Assembly (NCBI GenBank): GCA_964513675.1
Contig: CAZEOD010000004.1
Span: 17,274 to 81,273, forward strand
Length of the DNA: 64,000 nt
Origin: CALFVT01 sp964513675
GTDB lineage: Bacteria > Pseudomonadota > Alphaproteobacteria > Caulobacterales > Maricaulaceae
Direction: 5' to 3'
Positions 49,121-61,100 of the stretch are shown here, piece by piece. Positions within the stretch are counted from its first letter, which is position 1; every line of letters starts with the position of its first letter. The position numbers were made by a program, and so were the translations under genes. Under the pieces are notes generated by a model. That model was not told where the DNA came from, did not search any database, and saw only the letters and a list, made by a program, of their open reading frames with translations.

Positions 49121-52100
49121 ATGTCAGAGTCAAAAAGAAACGCACAAGATTTAAAAAAAACGCTTGAGCAAAATATTAGCCGTACGGCGCTAAATCAGGC
49201 CCAGAAATCAATGGGCCTTGCGGCGTTAGAGCCGCGTATTCTCCTTGATGCGGCGGCGGTTGTTACCGGCGCAGAGGTGATTGCGGATAACTTATTGCAA
49301 GAGCAAACAGACATTGCCTTGGATAATCTTTTGCGCGGCGAAGCCCAGCAAGAGGCCGTAAATTTTGACATAACTGCCTATGATCTTGATTTAACAGCCG
49401 AAGATATACAGGCGCTTTCACCGGTAAGTTTATCGGAAATAGACCCTAATGATATTGTTCCTGTTGGCCCTAAGTCGGCTGTTTCATCTACGGGTGATTT
49501 CTCGACGATTAAAGGCGGAAATTCTGATAATGTCGATAGTGATTTCTCGACGATTAAAGGCGGCAGCTTACAAGATGCCCAAACTGATTTCGAGACGATT
49601 AAAGGACAGTCAGGTGAAGCGATTGAGGCTGATTTTCATACGATTAAAATGGGCGAGCCGAACGGCGCGGCTCAGCTTGACGCGGCTTTGCCTATAAAGG
49701 CCGGTTTAAATGTCCTTGAATCGGGTGCAGAAACCGATGGCGCGCCGACGATTGATTTGGATGTAAATGACATTCAGCCAATTCCGGGGCAAAATGGTTT
49801 TACAACGCTAACAATTACGTCTGATCCGCTTATCGAAAATGATGGCCAAACAGAAGCTGCCGATGGTGTTGGTAACGGCGAAACGGCTCGTTATTCCAAT
49901 GTCGGCACAATTAATGGGCAGTCCATAGATTTAGTCGCGACCGTTGTTCGCTTTGTCAGCGACACAAATGAATTTAGCAGCCCTGGCGGGGATAATGGAG
50001 ATAATGCTGACCTTAGACGTAATGGCGATAATGCTCAAGTCCTATTGGGTAATGCGGCCACAGGAAGTGATAATGATGGCACCTATGAAATCCGTTACAA
50101 TATTGTTCTGAGCGGAACTGATACCCCCATTACAGGTAATTTTGCTATCCGAATTGCCGATCTTGATAGAGGGGGCAGCGCATTTAGCGGTGAAGAAATT
50201 GCCGTGTCTACCGAAAGTCTTGATAGCTTTATAATTGGCGAAGGTAATGCAGAAGTTGACGCCGCAGATGTCGGCAATGGCAGTGATATTGTTGTTGATA
50301 ATGCGCAAAATGTTCAGATTTTTGAGGCGACTGATGACCCGTCAACATTTTCTGAAAATGGCATTATCAGATTCCGCGCGCTTGACGGAAATAGTAACAA
50401 CCCTAGCGCCCAAAATCAGTCACAAGCTAATGCTGTCCAGCTGAACTTTACGAATACATCTGACTTTACACTGATTTTCCACCGCGATGGCGGCTCCGGC
50501 GGTTTTTTGCTTGATGGTAATTTCGCAAGCGAAGCTTTTGATAATGCGACAATCGTAGATACAAATACTGATTTTGCGAATATCTTCACGGAAGGCGATG
50601 CCCCCGTCGCAATCGTAAGTGAGACTATAAATATCTCGGATACGGCTGACGCAATAAGCGGCGCAACCATTGAGATTACAAATGCGCAGCTTGATGACCT
50701 CATAGCTGTGACGGGAACTTTACCCGCTGGAATCACGGCAATCGTTAATTCCCCAACAAGCATTACCCTAACGGGTAACGCCGCGTCTGCGGATTATGAG
50801 CAGGCTATTCTGGCTATTACCTTTGAAAATACATCTAACACGCCCAATGAGACTGTTATTCGCGAAATAGATATTACAGTAACAGATTCGGAGAGCCTTA
50901 CATCCAATACGGCCACGGCAGAAATTCAAGTCATTGATCTCCCGAACGAGGTCCCAACACTTGATTTGGATGTACTGGATGATCCAATGGTGGGCCCAGC
51001 TACGCCGAGCATCACGCCGCTCGTGTTCTCATCTCCTGACACGGTTAATGACGGCGGTACGGTTGCTGATGATGGCGAGGCCGGAGCTGAACAAGCGACT
51101 TATAGCTCTGTCGCTGTTGTGAACGGCATTACAATTGACCTTATTGCGACCGTTCTTGAAACAAGTAACTCATCGAACCCAACATTTGGCGTTATTGACG
51201 GCAATGCCAATGTAAATATCCCGGGTGATAGCAATACTGTGCTTGTGCGCTATGATCTTGTGGATCAAGCGACAGGCAATCCGATTCCTTTGAATTTCAC
51301 GACTTTGATCGGCGACCTTGATGCAAATAATAGCGGCGGTGCAGAGCGGATTATTATTAATGTCAATCAATTTGACGCCTATATTCTTGAGGGCGGCGAC
51401 TCAAGCCTCAATGAAGATGGCGATAACGGTACGGATATTACGCCGGTTCAAACGGTTACGGCAGAAGGAACATTTTTAACCTTTGCAGCCGATGACGGGG
51501 ACCCAAGTGCTGCGATCACCGATACAGGCAATGCCGTACAATTTGTCTTCTCCAATACATCGACATTTACGGCGCAGCTTGAGCGCGACAATGCAGGCCG
51601 CAACATTGGTTTGAATGCGTCTATTTCAGGCATTTTCGGACTGCCCGTTATTGAAGATACAAATGCAAATTATTCCAACGTCTTTATTGAAGGCAATGAC
51701 CCGATTAATGTGGCCGCGCAATCTGCTGATGTGAATGATATTGCCGAGGGTGACATTGAATTACTGCAAATTGAACCGGGTAATATTGCTGACGGAAGCG
51801 CAGAAGTGCTGAGCTTTAATGGTGACGGCGGAGCCTCGGTTTCTCTTGCCTTGGATGGTAGCAACACGTCGCAGCAAAGCCTAACAATCGGCGGTACGGA
51901 TCTTTTCATTCAGTTTGATGCAGTGTCAGCAAGCTTTGAGATCACAGCTCAAGATGGCGGGATTATTCCGCAAGATGATCTGGATGGGTTAATCCGCGCG
52001 ATCACTTATGAAAACACTTCAAACACCCCCACAGAGGGCGAGGGTACCAACCGTAGTTTAACATTCCGCGTCACAGATAGCGGCGGCCTTGTGAGTAATG

Positions 52101-55100
52101 ATGCTGTCTCTACCTTGACTGTTATTGGCGTTGAGATGTTAGACACAGACGGTGACGGTGTTGAGGATTTTCAAGATATCGACGATGATAATGACGGTAT
52201 TTTAGACACAGCCGAAGGTTTTGACCGTGTTGCCGTCGAAGGTCAGCTTCAATTTAACCATAATGAAAATAACGGATTTGGTACAGCCGAGTCGTTCTTC
52301 TTTAATAACACCCCGCCTGCGAATGCCGTTACAGTCGCTGATGTTATTGCTGACGGTGAAGACACCGTTATCGGCGCAGGACTAACGGTTCTGATGGAGG
52401 GAAATGATAACTCATCACAGTTTGAATTTGACCTAGACGGTGCTGACTCGGCAGACTTTGACGAAGCTGTTGCCAATGATGATTTCATTGAAATGTCCTT
52501 CACGACAGCAGATGTCAATATCGTTATGAGCAATCTGTTCCACTCCTTCTCAGCCGAAGATGCGGGCGGCTCTAATCGCGGGGATTACCGCGTCACTTAT
52601 CTCATCTCTGATGATAATTTCGAGACCTCTGATGTCCTCGTTGATGATTTTCAATTCCAATCTGGAATCAGCGGAAGCTTTAACGGTCAATTCCCAGCCT
52701 TCTCTGACTTCGCATTAGACCCAGAGACACGCTACTCGGTTCGCGTCTATGTTTATGACGCGCAAAATGACCCTGCGGGCCAAATAACATTTAATGACCA
52801 AACGTTCGAATTTGTTCAACTGGTTGAGCGCGATAGCGACGGCGACGGCATTGCTGACTCGCTTGATATCGACTCTGATAATGACGGCATTACCGACAAT
52901 ATCGAAGCGCAGAGCACTGCGGATTACATTGCGCCAAATGCGGATGACGCGGCGACATATACGGCTAATGATGGGCTGAACTCTGCCTATGTTCCGACGA
53001 ATGGTTTAACGCCCGTCAATACGGACGGCGAAGATAATCCTGATTATCTCGATACCGACTCTGACAATGAGGGCGGAAATGATACGGCCGAAGCTGGCTT
53101 AACTGGCACAGCAATAGGTCTGTCCACGGATGGCAATGACGCCGATGGCGACGGCTTATTTGATGTGTTTGATGCGCAAAACGGCACGGCGGCTGATGAC
53201 GGCTTTAACGTCAATGAAGGCCTAGATACAGGCGCGTTGGCTTATCCTGATGCTGACGGCGACGCAGCCACAAGCACGCCGCTAACGGCGGACGTTGATT
53301 TCCGTGATGCGCTGAATATAGAGCCGCCCGTCGCCCAAGACGATGCGTTTACCATTGACGAAAATCCGTCAGGCGCAGAAATTGGAGTCATCACAGACGG
53401 TAACTTGCTGGCCGAGAATGGTAGCGGCGTTGACAGCGACGCCAATGGTGACACGCTTACGGTTACGCAAATTAACGACGTTGATATCACCAATGGTCAG
53501 CAAATCACGCTCGCCTCTGGCGCGCTTTTGACAATTCGTACAGACGGGACATTTGATTATGACCCTAACGGCGCGTTTGACAGCCTTGATACAGGCGAGA
53601 CAGCGACGGAAACTTTCACCTATACCCTATCAGACGGCACAGCCGCGGATACGGATACAGCCGTCGTCACACTTACAATTAATGGTGATAATGACGCGCC
53701 GATTATTGATCTGATCGGCCCTAACGCTGAGGGGTCTGATTTTGCGGGCGTCTTTGTTGAAGATAGTTCATTGCGGCCCCTTGTTAGCGTCGTATCGGGT
53801 GAAGCCATTATCCAAGATGATGAAGATAATATTTCACAGGTTACGATTACGCCGAATTTGCCTGAACAAAATGACGGCGACGCAGAGTTCTTGCGGGTTC
53901 TCACAGATGAGATTGACCTCTCTATCCGTCTTTCTGATGGCGAAATTATTACGAATACGCCCTTAGTCTTTGGGGATACGAGCTTTGATCTGGCCTATGA
54001 AAATGGTGAAATTATTATCACCAATGCAGACGGCGGAACATTTGAGACCGTAGACCTTGAAGGGTTTATTCGCCTCTTCGCCTATGAGAATACGGACCAA
54101 AATAATACGGCGGGCGAACGCATATTCGAGTTCCGCGTTATTGATAGAGACGGCGCTGCTCTTGCGATATCGACACTAACGGTGGAGCGTTCAAATGATG
54201 CGCCTGTGCCGGTAGTCGCTGCGGATTCCAACGGAACTGTTGCGCAAGTTGGAAGCGGTGCTGAGCTGAATTCAATCTTAATCGTCACACCTGAGAGCGC
54301 GGCCATCACTGATGCCTTAACTGAGGCCGATGTGCTTGATCGTCTTGCCAATGGCGAAACGGCGGCTGATTTGGGGCTGATTTCTGTTGCTGATTTACTG
54401 GCGCAATTAGACATTAATGATGCCGAGCAAGCTGAGTTTGGTATTGGTATTACCTCTGCGGATGAAACCCATGGTACATGGCAATATCTACGCACAGATA
54501 TTGCAGGTCATGAATGGACAGATTTCCAATTAGGCGACCCAGATAATACAGATACAACACCTGTTCCCGACGGCGAAGCGCTGTTAATGGATGCAGATGC
54601 AATTTTGCGCTTCATTCCAAATACTGGATTTCCGGGCGGCGCGCAGCTTACATTCCGTGTCTGGGACGGCACAGACGGCACCGCCTCTAATCCGCCGTCA
54701 ACTGTTGCGGATGATTCCGGCGGCGCGGCCCCAACAAATACATCTTCGCTGTCTTCGGAGACCTTTACGATTAACCTAGCGGCCGACACGGATGGTGACG
54801 GAATCATAAATGCCGATGATATCGATGATGATAATGACGGTATTTTAGATGTGGTTGAAGGGAATGAAAGAACATCTATTGATGGTCAATTACAATTTAA
54901 TCATAATGAAGATAACGGCAGAGGCACAGGCCCAAGCTTTGTCGAATTTGGCGGATCGCCCGCTGTAGCAGATGTGATTGCCAATGGCGAAGACACCGTT
55001 ATTGGGTCGGGCTTAACCGTTCTTATGGACGGGCCGGGTACGGATAACGCCTCTGAATTTGAATTTGATTTATCGGGTGCAGATGCGGCCAATTTTAACG

Positions 55101-58100
55101 AAGCCCTTGCGCAAGATGATTTTATTGAGATGAATTTCACGACAGAAGATGTCGACGGATTGATTTTAAGTAATCTTTTCCATTCCTTCAGCGCGGAGGA
55201 TGTAGGGGGCTCTAACCGCGGCGATTACCGGGTTACCTATTTAATTTCTAATGATAATTTTGCGACATCAAGCACTTTGGTTGATGACTTCCAATTCCAA
55301 TCTGGAACCAGCGGAAGTTTTAATGGACAATTCCCGCCTTTTGAAGATTTCGCCCTAGATGGCGACACACGATATTCTATACGCGCCTATGTGTATGATG
55401 CGCAAAATAACCCCGCAGGACAGATAACATTTAACGATCAAACTTTTGAGTTCGTACAAGTCACAGGACTGGATTCTGACAGGGACGGCCTAATAAATAG
55501 TCTCGATATCGACAGCGATAATGACGGTATAACCGATAATATCGAAGCCCAGACAACAGCTGATTATATCGCCCCAAGCGGCACTGGAAACCCAGATACT
55601 GGCGGTAGCTTTATTGACGTTAACCGCGATGGACTTGATGATAATTTCGATGCAGGCCTTATTGCGGGCGGGGCGGCCAATGGCCAAGGCTTGACGCCTG
55701 TTAATTCAGATTCCGGCGCAGATACGCCTGATATGACCCCCGATTTCTTGGACGCGGATTCAGATAATGATGACCGTGATGATATTACAGAGCGTGGTGA
55801 TGGACAGCCGACCTCTTTGACATCAACGACTGATACAGATGGTGATGGCCTTCTTGATATTTTTGAAGACATGACGGTCAATGACGGCTTTATTGTTAAT
55901 GACGGCGTTACGCCGCTCGACGGCACGCTCAGAGACGGCGGCGGGGATGCGTCCGTAGGAACGCCAACACCGCTCGTCAATGATATTGATTTTCGCGATA
56001 TCAATGACGCACCGCTTGCCGTGAATGATGGGGATACCGCTGGGGCCCTCGTGGAAACAGATGAAGATACAGCCCTAAATTTAACGGCACTTAATGGTGT
56101 TTTAGGCAATGATAGCGACCCAGATCTTGATAGTTTAACGGTTACGCGCATTGCGGCAGGGGGCAGCGAGGCTAGCCTTGCAGCGCTTGATGATGGCGAT
56201 GGTGTTGGCGCGGCTGTCACAGGATCTAACGGCGGTCTTGTTACGATTGCGGCTGACGGATCTGTCGCTTTTGATCCGAACGGCGACTTCGAGGATTTAC
56301 AAGCAGGCGAGTCCCGTACAACCCAAGTTGTGTATCAAATTGATGATGGCAATGGCGGCACAGATCAGGCCGTATTGACGATTACGGTCAACGGTGTGAA
56401 TGATGCGCCAGTTGCTCAAACCGATAGTGAAGCCACCGACGAAGACACAGTTCTGTCCGACTCTGTTCTGCTAGATAACGGTAACGGCGTAGATAATGAC
56501 GCCGAAAATGACACATTAAGCGTCACAGCGGTGAATGGACAAGCGGCCGATATTGGTCAGCAAATCACCCTCGCGTCGGGTGCATTGCTGACGCTGAACG
56601 CAAATGGCAGCTATGATTATGACCCGAACGGTCAATTTGAAACTCTGGCCGATGGCGAAACGGGTAGCGATAGCTTCACCTATCAGATTAGCGACGGGAA
56701 CGGCGGTGTTGATACAGCGGTTGTGAACATTACGGTCAACGGTGTGAATGATGCGCCAGTTGCTCAAAACGATAGTGAGGCTACCGACGAAGACACAGTT
56801 CTGTCCGACTCTGTTCTGCTCGACAATGGTAACGGCGCAGATAGCGACGCCGAAAATGACACATTAAGCGTCACAGCTGTGAATGGCCAAGCGGCTGATA
56901 TCGGACAGCAAATTACCCTCGGGTCGGGTGCATTGCTGACGCTGAACGCGAACGGCAGCTATGATTATGACCCGAACGGTCAATTTGAAACTCTGGCCGA
57001 TGGCGAAANNNNNNNNNNNNNNNNNNNNNNNNNNNNNNNNNNNNNNNNNNNNNNNNNNNNNNNNNNNNNNNNNNNNNNNNNNNNNNNNNNNNNNNNNNNN
57101 NNNNNNNNTTAGCGACGGGAACGGCGGTGTTGATACAGCGGTTGTGAACATTACGGTCAACGGCGTGAATGATATTCCGGCGCTTGATAGCGATGGAGAT
57201 AATAATAATAACCCAGCGGATGACGGCGGCTTCATAACAGAATACCGCGAGAACCAATTTGGCGCGACCTTCATTGTTGATAGTGATGTCACGGTCAGCG
57301 ATAATGAAGACAATATCGTCCAAGCCACCATCACGCTCAATGGCCTGGCCGGCGATCAGCTCGGGATTGATTCGACTATTTTAGGCCCTCTCGGTATTAG
57401 CGCAGCGGTGATGGACGGATTTTCCACAACCCTCGCGGCAGATGGGTCCTTAACGATTACGCTAACCTCGCCTGTTCCGCTGGATAATGCGGATTGGGAG
57501 GATGCGCTACGAGCCATACAATTTATTGCGGATACGGACACACCAGAGCGCCCGATTGAGGCCGACCGAACGATTGATATTGTTTTGACGGATGAAAACG
57601 GCGCGTCCAGCCCATCTGTTCAAACCAGGATTAACGTTATTGAAGTTAATGATATCCCAGACCTTGATTTGGACGACGGCAATGTAAGCGGTGTTAATGG
57701 CGGAAATTACCAAGCCGATTTCACCGAAGACGGCGGCGCGATTAGCGTCGCAGGGGATGTCATCATTGGCGATTTGGATGATACAGACATGACAGGCGCG
57801 GTTATCACATTTGATAACCCACAAAGTGAAGATCAGCTCTTTTTTGGCGGCGCTTTAATCTATGATAATGGCGTTATCACCAATACATCGGGCATCGTTA
57901 ATGGCCTTGATTTCACCGTGCAGCTCGGGACATCCGGCGAGCCGATTATAACGCTGACGGGCCTTGCCTTGATTGCAGATTATGATGCGGCGCTAGAAAG
58001 TTTAAGCTTTAATAATACAAGCGCCGTGCCCAATACGGAGACACGTGAATTTGGCTTTATCATTTCTGACCGCGAAGATATGTCCGTGGAACGCCGCTCC

Positions 58101-61100
58101 AATATTAGCATTATTCCGGCCAATGATGATCCGGATGCTATTGATAATATGGCGGTTACGCAGGCCGATATGGTTTTATCTGGTAATGTTATTACAGATA
58201 TTGACCCTATTGATGGTGTGGATAGCGATCCTGAAAACGACAGCTTAAATGTCGCCGCAGTCAATGGCACGGCCGTGAATGTAGGACAGGCGATTACGCT
58301 GACATCCGGCGCGATTTTGACGGTGAATACGGACGGCAGTTATGATTATGATCCGAACGGTCAATTTGAAAGCCTTGGCGCGCGTGAAACGGCGCTTGAG
58401 ACCTTTAGCTATACGGTGTCTGACGGGAACGGCGGAACCGACACAGCGCTCGTTTCAATTACGATTGAAGGGCTGAATGATGCCCCTGAATTAACGCCGC
58501 CTGCAAATGCGGGTGATCCGGTAATTCCTAATCAAACGGGTGTTGACGGCGAGATTTTCACGCCGCTTGATGTCACAGACTTCTTTACAGACGCCGATAG
58601 CTCCGATGATTTGACCTTTGCCGTTGATCTCACTGAATTGCCAGCAGGGCTTAGCTTTAATGCCGTAACAGGCGAGATTTCAGGCACGCCAACAGCAGAT
58701 GCCTCCCAAGGCGGCCCGAATGGCGACGGCATTTACAGCGTCACAATCACAGCCGATGACGGCAATGGCGGCACCGTGTCGACGGATGTTCAAATTACAA
58801 TTTCAAACCCAGGGCCGAGCGCTGAAAATGATAGCCTGACGACGAATGAAGACGCGCCGGCTTTAAGCGCAAATGTCATCACCGATAATAATGGAAACGG
58901 TATTGATACAGATCCGGACGGGGATAGCTTAACCGTCAGCGCCGTGAACGGCGATGCGGCGAATGTCGGCATGCAGATCACAGGGAGCCATGGCGGTCTG
59001 TTCACGATTAATAATGACGGCAGCGTGAGCTTTGACGCCAATGGTGACTTCGAAGGTTTGGATATTGGCGAGACTCTCATCACCGAAGTGAGCTATACGG
59101 TCAGTGATGGTCAGGGCGGCACAGACACCGCCCGCGTCACGATTATCGTTGAGGGCCGCAATGATGCACCAAGTGTTATTGACCCGCTTGATCCGAATAA
59201 CCCGAATCCAGTTGTTCCCAATCAAAACGGAACGGATAATGAGCCACTGACACCATTTGATAGCTCTGATTATTTTAATGACGTGGACGGCGAGATTAAT
59301 TTCTTTGCGATCGAAAATCAGCCAAGCTGGTTAAGCATTGACGAATTTACAGGCGTGATAACCGGCACGCCGCCCTCCGATGCGTCTCAGGGTGGGCCAA
59401 ATGCAAATGGTGTTTATCCTGTCACGATAGTTGTCCGCGATGTGGACGGCACAGAGACGCGGGTGATGATTGATGTCGTCATTTCCAATCTTGCGCCTGA
59501 CGCGCAAAACGATGCGCTATCCGCGAATGAAGACGGCCCGCTTATTTCGGGATCGCTCTTTGATAATAATGCCAATGGTGTTGATACAGACCCCGATGGT
59601 GACATCATTATGATCTCGGCAGTTGATAGTCTTGCCAGTAATATAGGCCAAGCCGTTGCCGGCAGCAATGGCGGTTTATTCACGATTAATGCAGACGGCA
59701 GCTATAGCTTTGACGCCAATGGTGACTTTGAAGCCCTTGACGCCGGAGAGACTGCGGACACGGTCATCAGCTACACAATTAGCGACGGCAATGGCGGTTT
59801 TGATACAGCCGAGGTTCGGGTGACGATAACGGGAGAAAATGATGCCCCTGAATTAATTGACCCGAATGATCCAAATAATACAAACCCTGATCCAGCGTCA
59901 TTAATTCCGGCGCAAGGCGGGATGGATAGCAATGCGCTAACGCCATTAGATGTGACGCCTTTCTTCACAGATGTCGATGATGAGCCTTTAACATTCACAC
60001 TAGAAAATGCACCGGATTGGCTCTCGATTGATCCTGATACAGGGGTGATGACCGGCACGCCGCCGGCGGATGCCTCGCAAAATGGTCTCAATAGTGACGG
60101 TGTTTACAGCGTCACCGTGATCGCGGCCGACCCAGATGGAGAGACTGCCGAAGCCGTTGTAACGGTCACGATTGAAAACCCGGCGCCGATTGCGCAGGAT
60201 GATCTTGACGTCATCAATGAAGACAGCATTTTATCAGCGGCGCTCTTTGGTGATAATGAAAATGGTATAGATATTGATCCCGACGGCGATGTTATTGCGG
60301 TGACGCAAATCAATGGTGCGGCGCTTATATCCGGCGCGCCGATCACCCTGCCAAGCGGCGCGATCCTCACGGTCAATGCCGACGGAACTTATGACTATAA
60401 CCCCAATGGGCAATTCGAAAATTTAGACGTGGGCGAAACCGGACAAGATAGCTTTACCTATCAAATTAGTGACAGGCAAGGCGGTTTCGATACAGCCGAA
60501 GTCCGCTTGACAATTGAGGGCGTGAATGACGTTCCTGTACGCGTTGATCCCTCGGATCCGAATGGCCCTGCTGATCCGAATGATTTCATTCCAGATCAAA
60601 GCGGCGAAGATAGCGCCGCCCTGACGCCGTTTGATGTCTCGCCTTTCTTCGATGATATTGATAATGAGCCGCTGCGTTATAGCGCGGATAATCTTCCGGC
60701 AGGTCTGATGCTTGATCCTGATACGGGGATTATCACGGGCGAGCCTGTGGGTGATGCCAGCCAAGGCGGGAATAATGGAGATGGTGTTTACGCGGTGACG
60801 ATTACGGCCATGGACCCTGATGGGGCGCAGGTCACGGCGCAGGTGAGCTTTACCATCACCAATCCGGTGCCTGTTATTGACAGCCCGATTGGCCCGCAAG
60901 AGACGCAAGATAATGCGGCTGTTGAGATTACGCCGTCGATCACGGACCTTGACGGAGATGATCTGTCTTATAGCGCGGAAGGTTTACCGGCTGGCCTCTC
61001 GATTGATCCTGATACAGGGGCGATCACGGGGACGGTTGATAACTCGGCGAGCCAAGGCGGGGTCGGCGGCGACGGTGTTTACACGGTCACAGTCACAGCC

